Origin: JABDKJ01 sp964609215 | Lineage (GTDB): Bacteria > Bacteroidota > Bacteroidia > Flavobacteriales_D > JABDKJ01 | Length of the DNA stretch: 64,000 nucleotides | Assembly: GCA_964609215.1 (NCBI GenBank) | Contig: CAZSQZ010000001.1 | Location: forward strand, 487,997-551,996 | Direction: 5' to 3' | Part shown: positions 9,373 through 19,088 of the stretch, one piece after another | Numbering within the stretch: the first letter of the stretch is position 1 | Layout: each line of letters opens with the position of its first letter | Notes under the pieces: model-generated | The model's database searches: none | The model's input: only the letters and a program-made list of their open reading frames with translations | What the model was told of the DNA's origin: nothing | Translations under genes and position numbers: made by a program

Positions 9373-10206
9373 ATGAAAGGGATTGGAACTAAATATTTAA
9401 TAATGTTCATGGGTTTTTTATTTCTTTTTCTGGGTAGCGATGCCCAAATAAAAGAGCCTGAAATCGTTAATATAGACACTATGGAATCTGTTTCTCTAAG
9501 AGAATTACCATATAATTCATTTAAGGCGGGTGAGTTTCTTAGATTTCGCTTACACTATGGTTTTGTGGATGCAGGTGAGGCAACCGTTTCAGTTAATGAA
9601 TCGGCAGATATTAACGGACGGGAAGTATTGCATATAGTGGGTAAAGGAAGAACTCTAGGTGCTTTTAATTGGTTTTATAAAGTGAACGATAGGTATGAAA
9701 CCTATCTGGATAAGAAAGGTGTTTTTCCTTGGAAATTTGTTAGAAGAATTAATGAAGGAGGCTACAAGAAAAGTCAAGACTACTTTTTCCATCAAGACAA
9801 AGAAACAGTTGATAATGGAGCAGGAAAAACCTTTAAAGTACCAACTGGAATTCAAGATATGATATCCACATTCTACTATGCCAGAACACTAGATTTTTCT
9901 GAAATGAAGGTGGGAGAAGTTGTTGCTATAGAGACCTTTTTAGATGATGAGCTTTATACTCTAAATGTTAAGTATCTGGGTAAAGAAGAAATTAAAATTA
10001 GAACAGGAAAATTTAGATGTATGAAATTTGTTCCTGTTGTTCAGGAAGGAAGAATTTTTAAAAGCGATGAGGACATGCAGGTTTGGATAACTGATGATGA
10101 TAATCACATTCCAATATTAGCAAAGGCTAAGATATTAGTTGGCTCAATAAAAATGGAAGTTGTAGAGTATAAAGGCCTGGCGCATAAAGTTGCTAAACTG
10201 GATTAA
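9373..10206 (+). CDS. DUF3108 family periplasmic protein
   Basis: 277 residues with an N-terminal signal peptide (hydrophobic FMGFLFLFLG, cleavage near SDAQ). The mature part is beta-rich and resembles DUF3108, a family related in fold to lipoprotein carriers: YNSFKAGEFLRFRLHYGFVD, RTLGAFNWFYKVNDRYETY, TGKFRCMKFVPVVQEGRIF and DMQVWITDDDNHIPI. Role unknown; envelope function is expected from the export signal. The ATG at 9373 gives an intact signal peptide. The stop codon shares TTAA with the convergent solute-binding lipoprotein gene. Confidence 0.8.
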   Translation: MKGIGTKYLIMFMGFLFLFLGSDAQIKEPEIVNIDTMESVSLRELPYNSFKAGEFLRFRLHYGFVDAGEATVSVNESADINGREVLHIVGKGRTLGAFNWFYKVNDRYETYLDKKGVFPWKFVRRINEGGYKKSQDYFFHQDKETVDNGAGKTFKVPTGIQDMISTFYYARTLDFSEMKVGEVVAIETFLDDELYTLNVKYLGKEEIKIRTGKFRCMKFVPVVQEGRIFKSDEDMQVWITDDDNHIPILAKAKILVGSIKMEVVEYKGLAHKVAKLD

Positions 10207-11879
10207 TTTGAAAGATAAACTTCAGTTAGTTCAAACTTCTTTAAAGGGTTTATCATAAACCCTTCCACATTTTTACTTAAAGCGTATTCAGACTCGAAAT
10301 AATAAAGTGGAACTATTGCAGCGTCCAGCATTAGCATTCTTTCTGCTTTTTGAAAGTATACTTTTCTCTCAAATTGCGATCTAGAATAACGTGCGCTATC
10401 TAATTGAGTATCGTAAAAAGGATTCTTATATCTATAAATATTATACCCGGGATATTCATCCAAACTTTCTGGGACAAACTTCCCATAAAATAGGGTGTAA
10501 AGAAAATTTTCCGGACTAGGATAATCGCCAAAATAACCATCAATGAATAAGGAGCCCTTGCCCTTTTCTAATAATGTGTAGTATTCATCAGGGTGGTAGT
10601 ATTTTACTGAAAGATCCATCCCCAAATTAGTTTTAAGCATCTCCTTTATTTTATCCGCAAGCAATATATCCGACTCTCTATTAGTTGTCATGATACTTAA
10701 CTCCTTTAAATCCGAAGATGAAAAGCCAGATAGCTCTAAACTGTGTATGGAAGATTTGGGGTTAAATTTATAACCAATTTCTGGCTCACTCTGGTAATCG
10801 GAGAAAATTGGAGGAACAACCCCAGAGTTAGCAGGAATACCTACTTGACCCAAAAGAGAATCTACTATATAGTTTCTGTCAATTGCATATTGAATAGCTT
10901 TTCTTAATTGCTTATTCTTAAGTGTTTCATTGGGCATAAATAGACCTAAGAATTTTGTTCCCATAATTGGACTCTTCACAATTTTAAAATCCCCTTTCTC
11001 ATTATTGCGAATCGATCTATTCCTTTGGGGAATATCCGTAATGAGGTTTAGATTTGAATTGGAGAAGGCGCTTACCTCGTCCTTTTTGTCTTTTTCAAAA
11101 GTGATTTTCACACCGGATAAATAAGGTAAAGTTTCTCCACTATCATTCTCCTTCCAGTACCTATTATTTTTTTGTAAAATCAGAATGTTTTCCTCTTCGA
11201 ATTTACTTATTTCAAAAGGACCGGTTCCAACTAAATGGGAACCCAAATTATCTTCATACATGTTGTAATATTCCTCAGGATATATTCCTAAAGCAGGGTT
11301 ACTCAAAACAGGAATAAACTCGGAATAAGGATTTTCTAAAATTATTTTAAGTTCGAAATCACTTACTATTTCTATTCCCTCTACAACTTCATTGTCCTCA
11401 TTAAAATAAGCATCTGCACCAAGTATAATGCCTCTTAGGTAATGGCTAATAGCATTTTTCTCGATATTCTCACAGGCCTTGGAAAGGCAAAAAGCAACAT
11501 CTTTTGCCGTTAGTTCTCTCCCTTTATCATCTTCAAAACACGGGTCATCGTGAAAGAAAACCCCCTCCCTAATTTTGAAAGTATATACTTTACCATCCTC
11601 ACTTATCTCCCAGCTTTCAGCAATACACGGCTCAAGAGACATATCATTCTTCATTTTTACTAGAGGCTCTACGATATTACCTACTATCTGAGTTTCACTT
11701 TGATAAAAGGCAGAGGCTGGAAAAATAGAGTTAACAGTCCCCGATTCATTGTATGCAAAGACTCCCCCATATTTCTCTGAGAATTGAGAGATTTTTTCCT
11801 TTGAACTATCTCCCTGACAAGAAATAAGAGCAATTGTGCATATTGCTAGAACATATGGAATAGTATTATGCTTGGTCAT
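10203..11879 (-). CDS. ABC-type peptide/nickel solute-binding lipoprotein (SBP family 5)
   Basis: 558 residues. Lipoprotein signal with lipobox ALISC near residue 21. SBP_bac_5 features: GNIVEPLVKMKNDMSLEPCIAESWEISEDG, YTFKIREGVFFHDDP, LTAKDVAFCLSKA and the later LRKAIQYAIDRNYIVDSLLG. These proteins (OppA/DppA type) bind peptides or similar ligands for import. No permease or ATPase gene is adjacent, so it either works with a transporter elsewhere or has another role. Single gene, terminating against the convergent DUF3108 gene. Confidence 0.9.
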   Translation of the reverse strand: MTKHNTIPYVLAICTIALISCQGDSSKEKISQFSEKYGGVFAYNESGTVNSIFPASAFYQSETQIVGNIVEPLVKMKNDMSLEPCIAESWEISEDGKVYTFKIREGVFFHDDPCFEDDKGRELTAKDVAFCLSKACENIEKNAISHYLRGIILGADAYFNEDNEVVEGIEIVSDFELKIILENPYSEFIPVLSNPALGIYPEEYYNMYEDNLGSHLVGTGPFEISKFEEENILILQKNNRYWKENDSGETLPYLSGVKITFEKDKKDEVSAFSNSNLNLITDIPQRNRSIRNNEKGDFKIVKSPIMGTKFLGLFMPNETLKNKQLRKAIQYAIDRNYIVDSLLGQVGIPANSGVVPPIFSDYQSEPEIGYKFNPKSSIHSLELSGFSSSDLKELSIMTTNRESDILLADKIKEMLKTNLGMDLSVKYYHPDEYYTLLEKGKGSLFIDGYFGDYPSPENFLYTLFYGKFVPESLDEYPGYNIYRYKNPFYDTQLDSARYSRSQFERKVYFQKAERMLMLDAAIVPLYYFESEYALSKNVEGFMINPLKKFELTEVYLSN

Positions 11880-11943
11880 TGCTTCGAAATTATTTTAATT
11901 CCCTTTTTGATACCTTTCAATGGATAAAAGTTTCCAACTTTAG

Positions 11944-12708
11944 CTATTTAGAAATTTCAAGAAAAATGGGGCAATGGTCTGAATGGACTGCATCACTTAA
12001 AATTCCAGCTCTTTTAAGTCTGCTTTCGAGATTAATTGAAGCCATTATATAATCCAACCTCCAACCCAAATTCTTCCCTCTTGCTCCTGCTCTATAACTC
12101 CACCAAGTATAATTATTAGGTTCTGAATTGTAATACCTGAAGCTATCAATATAACCATGTTTGGTGAACTTATCCATCCATTCTCTTTCTTCTGGTAAAA
12201 AACCGCTGGAGTTCTTATTAGCGACAGGATTATGAATGTCTATTGCCTTATGACATATATTGTAATCTCCGCAAATGATGAGCTTATTTCTTACCTTTTC
12301 TAGTTTCTTGACATATTTAAAAAAATCGACTAACCAGTCCATTTTAAACGATTGTCTCACATCCCCGCTACTCCCACTTGGCATATATACACTCAGTACT
12401 GAAACATCTCCATAATCAGCACGAATTACCCTTCCCTCAGAGTCATATTTCTTAATTCCCATACCATATTCAACATGATCGGGCTTCTCTTTACTTAAAA
12501 TGGCAACTCCCGAATAGCCTTTTTTTTCAGCTGAAAACCAATAATCTTGATACCCTAAATTACTAATAGCTTCCATGTCCACTTGATCTGAATTAGCCTT
12601 AGTCTCCTGAATACATGCAACATCGGCCTTTATAGACTCTAACCAATTTACCCAATCTTTCTTAATTGCAGCTCTTATTCCGTTTACGTTATAGGATATT
12701 ATTTTCAT
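11944..12708 (-). CDS. xth: exodeoxyribonuclease III (AP endonuclease)
   Basis: 254 residues of the EEP/ExoIII family, acting in base-excision repair at abasic sites. Motifs: MKIISYNVNGIRAA at the N-terminus, the metal-binding glutamate in CIQETKA (near residue 36), SVYMPSG, the catalytic CGDYNICHKAIDIHNP and the C-terminal LDYIMAS and SDHCPIFLEI with the catalytic aspartate-histidine. Length fits bacterial Xth. Transcribed alone; the 103-bp gap upstream separates it from the divergent large surface-protein gene. Confidence 0.95.
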   Translation of the reverse strand: MKIISYNVNGIRAAIKKDWVNWLESIKADVACIQETKANSDQVDMEAISNLGYQDYWFSAEKKGYSGVAILSKEKPDHVEYGMGIKKYDSEGRVIRADYGDVSVLSVYMPSGSSGDVRQSFKMDWLVDFFKYVKKLEKVRNKLIICGDYNICHKAIDIHNPVANKNSSGFLPEEREWMDKFTKHGYIDSFRYYNSEPNNYTWWSYRAGARGKNLGWRLDYIMASINLESRLKRAGILSDAVHSDHCPIFLEISK

Positions 12709-12811
12709 AGATATAGGATTTCGACATTCATTCGTTATATAATTTGGATGTGTAAAAATAATACTATTAATATTCCATTAATTTCCATATCCGAAAAGCC
12801 TTAGTCAGAAA

Positions 12812-15800
12812 TTGAATTTATCACGACTCATAGTTGTTTTTTCATGCTTAATGATATCACAGATTATTAATGCTCAAGAAAAGAGTAATCTGAGGAAACA
12901 AACAATTCTCTTTGAGTCTACTACTATGGGCTTTGATACTTTAAGCATTGTTCCAAACTCACTGTCTTGCTATTTGAGAGATTCCATAATTGACAATAAG
13001 GAATTCAACCTGGATTTTGCCAATGCAATAATCACATGGAAGAGTATTCCTGAAGATTCTATTACACTCAAATACCGGGTATTTCCCTTTGACTTATCAA
13101 AAGAATACTTCAATAAGGATGAAGGCCTTATTCAATCTGGAGAGCAATTAAAAGACCCCTTTAAATATTCTGCAAAGCCGAATGAAGAAGATATTTTTGC
13201 AATGGGGGGTCTAAATAGAAGCGGGAGTATTTCAAGAGGCTTAAATTTTGGAAATAATCAAGATCTTTCAGTAAATAGTAACTTAAACCTCCAGCTTTCC
13301 GGGAAAATAACTGATGATATTGAAATTTTAGCATCAATTACCGATGATAACATCCCAATACAACCTGATGGAAATACTCAACAATTGCAAGATTTTGATA
13401 AGGTTTTTATTCAATTGTTTAATGAAAAAACCAGGCTAACAGCAGGGGATTTTCAATTGCGAAATTTCGATCCTTATTTTCTGAAATATTTTAAAAGGGC
13501 AAGAGGAGGTACACTTAGCTCAGAAGTAAAAATAGGTCAAGAGAAAACAAACATGGAGTTCTCAGCTGCACTTTCAAAGGGAAGATTTGCCAGAAATGTA
13601 TTCTTCGGAACGGAAGCAGTACAAGGGCCTTATAAGCTAAGAGGAGCGGATAATGAAAGCTTTGTAATAATTCTTGCAGGAACGGAGAAAGTCTTTATTG
13701 ATGGGAAGCAAATGAGAAGAGGCGAAAACTATGACTATGTTATTAATTATAATTCCGCAGAAGTAACATTTACTCCCAATCAGTTGATAACTAAAGACAA
13801 AAGGATAGTTGTGGAGTTCCAATATAGCGATAGAAACTATGCACGTTCTTTATTGCAGCATAGAACAAAGTATCAAACAGGAAATTGGAAATTTGATTTC
13901 AACATTCTTTCCGAATCGGATAGTAAGAATCAACCATTGCAGCAAACACTGGAACCCGAAGATCGTTTGTTATTAAGTAATGTGGGAGATAATTTGTTTA
14001 ATGCGGTTATTCCAAGTGTTGATAGTCTGGAATTTAATCCCAACCAGGTGATGTACGCTTTAGTGGATAGTTTGGGTTATGATTCTGTTTTTGTTTTTTC
14101 TACGAATCCTGATTCTGCTTTTTATTCTCTTGCATTTTCAGATTTGGGCACAGGAAATGGAAATTATATTTCAGATGATTTCTCCGCAAATGGAAGAACG
14201 TTTAGATGGGTAGCACCGGATACTGTAAGTGGTCAAATTGTGCTTAATGGAAGGTTCGAGCCGGTAGTTTTATTGGTCTCTCCAAAAAAGCAACAAATGC
14301 TTAGTTTAGGAGTTGAAGTTCAGGCAAGCAGACAATCCAGATTCATTGGTGAAATCGCAGTTTCCAATAATGACCTTAATACTTTTAGCGATGCAGATGC
14401 CCAAGATGATTACGGTGGAGCAATCGTTTTGGGTTGGGAGTTTAAAAAGAATGTTTCGAAGAAGGACTCTGCAAATTGGAATTTGATTGGTTTATTAAAT
14501 ACTGAATATGTCAACTCGAACTTTCGTGAAATAGAACGCTTCAGGCTCACTGAATTTGAAAGAAATTGGAACATATTAAATGTGCCAGTACAAGAAGATT
14601 TATTTAGAAATCAAGCACTTATTGGAATAGAGAGTAAGGAAATAGGACGTATTTCGTATGAAGTTAATTCCTTGAATTACACCGGTCAATATAATGGACT
14701 TAAAAATCAACTTATTTCCAGTATTAATACAAAAGGCTGGAAGGTTAATTTTAATGGAAGTGTACTTTCAACTAATGGATTAGTAAATACTTCATTCATA
14801 AGACATAAAGCAGATATTTCAAAAGATATTGGTCTCTTCACAATTGGTTTTCGCGATGATCAAGAAGAAAATAGACAGTTTATATCAAATGAAAAAGACA
14901 CTTTGAATTTGAGTAGTTATGCTTTTTTCGACTGGCAAGCTTATTTAAGCAATAAGGACACTTCCCAAATAAAATATGAGCTGTTTTATAGACAGCGAAC
15001 AGACGACAGAATAAATATCCTAGCATTGGATAGAGCGGCTACAGCTGAAGAATATGGGGCAGAGGCACAAATTAAAGTTTCCAAGACCCAAACCCTAAAC
15101 CTGTTATTCAAAAACCGAGAGCTGGTAATTGATAATTCCGAATTAATTTCCGACACTCCTGAAAGCACGCTTCTTGGAAGAGTTCAATACAATGGACATT
15201 TAGCAAAAGGAGGGATTTCACTTTCTTCCTTTTATGAAATAGGATCGGGGTTAGAACCCAGAAGAGAATTTATTTATTTAGAAGTTCCGGCAGGTCAAGG
15301 GACTTATGTATGGAACGATTATAACGGAGATGGTAATCGAGATTTGGATGAATTTGAGATAGCTCAATTCGCTTACGAAGCAAACTTTATACGAGCGTTT
15401 ACACCTACTGATGAGTTTTCTAAAACCTTTACTAATCAATTTACCCAAACCTTAAATCTAAGACCAAAAGCCTTTCTGAACCAGGAAAAGAAATTAAATA
15501 AGTTCATTTCCAAGATTACCAATCAAACCAGTTTTAGAATTGATAGAAAGACTAATCGAGAAGATAGGAATGATGCCTTTAATCCTTTTCTAAGCGAAAT
15601 AGGAGACACCACCTTATTAGCCTTCAACTCATTAATTAGAAATACGCTTTCTTTTAATCGTGCAAGTGCTGTTTGGGGTTTAGATTTTATTTGGAATGAC
15701 AATCAAACCAAACAACTACTATCCAACGGTTTTGACTCTAGAGCCAATACTTTTTTAGAATCAAAATTAAGATGGAATTTTAAAAAGAGCTGGGGTATGA

Positions 15801-16270
15801 TTTTGGAAAGTGAAATAGGTAATAGAAAAAGTCTTTCGGATTTTCTAAATAACAGAAACTATGATTATGAATTTATTTCTTTGATTCCTTCATTGTCCTA
15901 TCAACCCAACCAATTTTGGCGGGTAAAAGTCAACATAGAATACTCTGACCAACAAAATGAAGAAATGTTTGGAAATGAAAAAGCGCAAATAGTAGATACT
16001 GGTGCAGAATTGCGTTATAGTTGGCCTGGTAAGGGAAGTTTACAGGCAAATTTCAATTGGGTGGACATCGAATTTAATGGCATTGACAATTCGGCAATAG
16101 GTTTTGAAATGCTAAACGGTTTAAGAACGGGAACAAATCTAACTTGGTCCTTGTTCTTACAAAGAAACCTTTCCAAAAATCTCCAAATGAATGTGACCTA
16201 TAATGCTCGCAAATCAGAGGCAAACAGTGTCATTCATAATGGAGGAGTTCAGGTAAGGGCATTTTTCTAA
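12812..16270 (+). CDS. large outer-membrane beta-barrel surface protein, SprA-like N-terminal words
   Basis: 1152 residues with a signal peptide (cleavage near INAQ) from a TTG start. Residues about 130-230 contain GSISRGLNFGNNQDLSVNSN and then ASITDDNIPIQPDGNTQQLQ and LTAGDFQLRNFD, which recall the N-terminal region of SprA/Sov, the T9SS translocon. This protein is less than half the usual SprA length, so it is not SprA itself. The rest is dense in amphipathic strands ending in an aromatic residue (GVQVRAFF), as expected for a barrel. A calcium-loop-like DYNGDGNRDLDEFE lies near residue 833. Placed upstream of sdhCAB but with its own gap; role unknown. Confidence 0.7.
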   Translation: MNLSRLIVVFSCLMISQIINAQEKSNLRKQTILFESTTMGFDTLSIVPNSLSCYLRDSIIDNKEFNLDFANAIITWKSIPEDSITLKYRVFPFDLSKEYFNKDEGLIQSGEQLKDPFKYSAKPNEEDIFAMGGLNRSGSISRGLNFGNNQDLSVNSNLNLQLSGKITDDIEILASITDDNIPIQPDGNTQQLQDFDKVFIQLFNEKTRLTAGDFQLRNFDPYFLKYFKRARGGTLSSEVKIGQEKTNMEFSAALSKGRFARNVFFGTEAVQGPYKLRGADNESFVIILAGTEKVFIDGKQMRRGENYDYVINYNSAEVTFTPNQLITKDKRIVVEFQYSDRNYARSLLQHRTKYQTGNWKFDFNILSESDSKNQPLQQTLEPEDRLLLSNVGDNLFNAVIPSVDSLEFNPNQVMYALVDSLGYDSVFVFSTNPDSAFYSLAFSDLGTGNGNYISDDFSANGRTFRWVAPDTVSGQIVLNGRFEPVVLLVSPKKQQMLSLGVEVQASRQSRFIGEIAVSNNDLNTFSDADAQDDYGGAIVLGWEFKKNVSKKDSANWNLIGLLNTEYVNSNFREIERFRLTEFERNWNILNVPVQEDLFRNQALIGIESKEIGRISYEVNSLNYTGQYNGLKNQLISSINTKGWKVNFNGSVLSTNGLVNTSFIRHKADISKDIGLFTIGFRDDQEENRQFISNEKDTLNLSSYAFFDWQAYLSNKDTSQIKYELFYRQRTDDRINILALDRAATAEEYGAEAQIKVSKTQTLNLLFKNRELVIDNSELISDTPESTLLGRVQYNGHLAKGGISLSSFYEIGSGLEPRREFIYLEVPAGQGTYVWNDYNGDGNRDLDEFEIAQFAYEANFIRAFTPTDEFSKTFTNQFTQTLNLRPKAFLNQEKKLNKFISKITNQTSFRIDRKTNREDRNDAFNPFLSEIGDTTLLAFNSLIRNTLSFNRASAVWGLDFIWNDNQTKQLLSNGFDSRANTFLESKLRWNFKKSWGMILESEIGNRKSLSDFLNNRNYDYEFISLIPSLSYQPNQFWRVKVNIEYSDQQNEEMFGNEKAQIVDTGAELRYSWPGKGSLQANFNWVDIEFNGIDNSAIGFEMLNGLRTGTNLTWSLFLQRNLSKNLQMNVTYNARKSEANSVIHNGGVQVRAFF

Positions 16271-16332
16271 TATATAATAGTTCTAAATAGATTAAATTTT
16301 AAAGAAAATGAGACACTTTGGGGCAGATGAAT

Positions 16333-16340
16333 TACATTTG
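16333..16340 (+). promoter_or_regulatory. -7 box of the sdhCAB operon
   Basis: TACATTTG fits the Bacteroidota -7 consensus TAnnTTTG, 30 bases before the sdhC ATG, implying a leader of roughly 20-25 nt. No well-spaced TTG -33 element is evident, so confidence is moderate. Confidence 0.45.
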
Positions 16341-16369
16341 AACACCACTAATCAAATAAAGAATTAAGC

Positions 16370-17068
16370 ATGGCAAAAGCTGCTTTATTAAAAAGCTCTA
16401 TAGGACGGAAGTTTGCAATGGCACTCTCGGCCCTTTTCCTATTATTTTTCTTGCTACAACATTTATCCATTAATATGATATCTGTTGTTAATGCGGATGC
16501 CTTCAATGAGGTTTCTCATTTTATGGGAACCAATTTTGTTGTTCAGGCAATTTTACAACCCGTTTTGTTAGCTGGAATACTATTCCATTTCATAGCAGGG
16601 TTTATTTTAGAAATTAAAAATAGAAGTTCTAGAGATAGTAAGTATGCCTCTTACAAAGGAAATGCAAATTCATCATGGATGTCCCGAAATATGATCATTT
16701 CAGGAATTGCAGTTTTGCTTTTTTTGTTTTTGCACCTCTATGATTTTTGGTGGCATGAAATCAGCATAAAATACTTGGGAGGTGATTTGTCTGGCTTGAA
16801 CGATCATAATATCGCGGAAAGTGGTTATAGATATTATTCTGACGTGAGGGAAAAATTTAGTGGAGATCATTTCAGGATTATTTTATACATTCTTTCATTT
16901 GTATTCTTAGGGCTTCACCTTAGTCATGGCTTTCAATCGGCTTTTCAATCTGTAGGAGCAAGAAGTCCAAAATACTTGGGATTGATTAGAGGTTTAGGAA
17001 AAATTTATTCAATAACAGTTCCTGTATTATTTACAGTAATTGCAATTTATCACTACTTAGAATTATAA
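16370..17068 (+). CDS. sdhC: succinate dehydrogenase cytochrome b subunit (b558 type)
   Basis: 232 residues with five hydrophobic segments, the membrane anchor of a type B succinate:quinone oxidoreductase in which a single subunit carries two b hemes. Candidate heme-ligand histidines lie in LQHLSIN (helix 1), LFHFIAGF (helix 2), FLHLYDFWWHE (helix 3) and LGLHLSHGFQSAF (helix 4). It passes electrons from the SdhB iron-sulfur clusters to menaquinone. First gene of sdhCAB; sdhA begins two bases after its stop. Confidence 0.93.
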   Translation: MAKAALLKSSIGRKFAMALSALFLLFFLLQHLSINMISVVNADAFNEVSHFMGTNFVVQAILQPVLLAGILFHFIAGFILEIKNRSSRDSKYASYKGNANSSWMSRNMIISGIAVLLFLFLHLYDFWWHEISIKYLGGDLSGLNDHNIAESGYRYYSDVREKFSGDHFRIILYILSFVFLGLHLSHGFQSAFQSVGARSPKYLGLIRGLGKIYSITVPVLFTVIAIYHYLEL

Positions 17069-17070
17069 TT

Positions 17071-19083
17071 ATGGCATTGGATTCAAAAATACCCGAAGGG
17101 CCATTAAAAGATAAATGGACAAAGCATAAAAATGACATTAATCTGGTTAATCCTGCCAATAAGAGATTAATAGATGTCATTGTTGTAGGTACAGGATTGG
17201 CTGGCGCAAGTGCAGCAGCTTCTCTGGCTGAATTAGGCTATAATGTGAAATCATTTTGCTTTCAAGATTCTCCTCGAAGAGCCCATTCTATTGCTGCTCA
17301 GGGGGGAATAAATGCAGCTAAAAATTATCAAGGAGATGGTGACTCTACCTACAGGCTTTTCTATGATACTGTTAAAGGTGGCGACTATAGATCAAGAGAG
17401 GCTAATGTCTATCGACTAGCCGAAGTTTCAGCCAACATCATTGATCAATGTGTTGCTCAGGGCGTTCCTTTTGCGAGAGATTATGGAGGGCTTTTAGATA
17501 ACCGTTCCTTCGGTGGAGTATTGGTTTCCAGAACTTTTTATGCTAAGGGTCAAACAGGACAGCAATTATTATTGGGAGCATATTCCGCTTTGTCCAGACA
17601 AATAGCAAAGGGCAAAGTAAAAATGTATAACCGCCACGAGATGTTGGATTTGGTTATTGTTGATGGAAAGGCAAGGGGAATTATTGCAAGGAACCTTATA
17701 ACAGGAGAGATTCAGAGACATTCTGCGCATGCTGTTGTGTTGGCTTCAGGGGGTTATGGAAATGTCTTTTTCCTATCTACAAATGCGATGGGTTCAAACG
17801 TGACCGCTGCTTGGAAAGCGCATAAGAAAGGGGCGCATATGGCAAATCCATGTTTCACTCAAATTCACCCAACCTGTATTCCGGTATCTGGAGGATTTCA
17901 ATCTAAACTGACTTTAATGTCAGAATCATTGAGAAATGATGGTAGAATTTGGGTTCCCAAGAAAAAAGAAGATGCGGAAGCCATTCAGCAAGGAAAGAAA
18001 AGTGGAGTAGATATTCCTGAAGAAGATAGAGATTATTATCTGGAAAGAAGATATCCTGCATTTGGAAATTTGGTTCCAAGAGATGTTGCTTCCCGGGCTG
18101 CAAAAGAACGTTGCGATGCTGGTTTTGGAGTGAATAAAACAGGTGAAGCTGTTTTTCTAGACTTCAAATCTGCTATTCAGAGATATGGAAAAGAGACTGC
18201 TTTTGTGGAAGGGAATAAAAACCCTTCAGAAGCAGAAATTTTGAAACTTGGAAGAGCAGCAGTCGCTGCTAAGTATGGAAATCTGTTTCAGATGTATGAA
18301 AAAATTACAGATGATAATCCATATGAAGTTCCGATGAAAATTTACCCAGCTGTTCATTACACAATGGGAGGTTTATGGGTAGATTATAATTTAATGACAG
18401 ACATACCGGGTTGTTATGCTGCAGGTGAAGCGAATTTCTCAGATCATGGAGCCAATAGGCTAGGAGCATCTGCTTTAATGCAAGGATTGGCAGATGGTTA
18501 TTTTGTCCTTCCATATACCATTGGAGATTACCTATCCAATGATATTCGAACAGGCCCTATTGCGAATGATAGTCCTGAGTTTATGGAGGCAGAAAGAGCC
18601 GTGAAAGAGCGAATTGATAAGTTCATGAATTCAAATGGAGCAAAGTCCGTTGATCATTTTCACATGCGTTTAGGAAAAATCATGTGGGAAAATTGCGGTA
18701 TGGCAAGGAATGCTGAAGGCCTGCAAAAAGGAATTGATGAAATCAGTGCTTTAAGAAAAGAGTTTTGGGAAAATGTAAGAGTTCCTGGAAAAGCAGATGG
18801 AATTAATCAAGAATTGGAAAAAGCTGGAAGAGTTGCAGATCTAATGGAACTAGGAGAGTTAATGTGCAAAGATGCTCTTCAAAGAACGGAAAGTTGCGGA
18901 GGACATTTTAGGGAAGAGTCTGTTGAAACGGATGGACTGCAAAAAGGAGAAGCGAAAAGAGATGATGAGAATTTCACATTTGTTTCAGCTTGGAAATGGA
19001 ATGGAGAATCGGGTAATCAGGAACTGGTTAAAGAAGATTTGAAGTTTGAAAATATTGAAGTTAAACAACGTAGTTATAAGTAA
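17071..19083 (+). CDS. sdhA: succinate dehydrogenase/fumarate reductase flavoprotein subunit
   Basis: 670 residues. FAD-binding fold starts near residue 33 (VIVVGTGLAGASAAASLAE); covalent FAD-linking histidine in RRAHSIAAQGG at about residue 72. Active-site segments HPTCIPVSGG, ARAAKER-like region near 345, and YTMGGLWVDYN with GCYAAGEANFSDHGANRLGA for FAD. C-terminal helical domain with ESCGGHFREES. It oxidises succinate to fumarate in the TCA cycle on the cytoplasmic face of the membrane. Length fits the type B flavoprotein of Bacteroidota. Five bases separate it from sdhB. Confidence 0.97.
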   Translation: MALDSKIPEGPLKDKWTKHKNDINLVNPANKRLIDVIVVGTGLAGASAAASLAELGYNVKSFCFQDSPRRAHSIAAQGGINAAKNYQGDGDSTYRLFYDTVKGGDYRSREANVYRLAEVSANIIDQCVAQGVPFARDYGGLLDNRSFGGVLVSRTFYAKGQTGQQLLLGAYSALSRQIAKGKVKMYNRHEMLDLVIVDGKARGIIARNLITGEIQRHSAHAVVLASGGYGNVFFLSTNAMGSNVTAAWKAHKKGAHMANPCFTQIHPTCIPVSGGFQSKLTLMSESLRNDGRIWVPKKKEDAEAIQQGKKSGVDIPEEDRDYYLERRYPAFGNLVPRDVASRAAKERCDAGFGVNKTGEAVFLDFKSAIQRYGKETAFVEGNKNPSEAEILKLGRAAVAAKYGNLFQMYEKITDDNPYEVPMKIYPAVHYTMGGLWVDYNLMTDIPGCYAAGEANFSDHGANRLGASALMQGLADGYFVLPYTIGDYLSNDIRTGPIANDSPEFMEAERAVKERIDKFMNSNGAKSVDHFHMRLGKIMWENCGMARNAEGLQKGIDEISALRKEFWENVRVPGKADGINQELEKAGRVADLMELGELMCKDALQRTESCGGHFREESVETDGLQKGEAKRDDENFTFVSAWKWNGESGNQELVKEDLKFENIEVKQRSYK

Positions 19084-19088
19084 GAATT

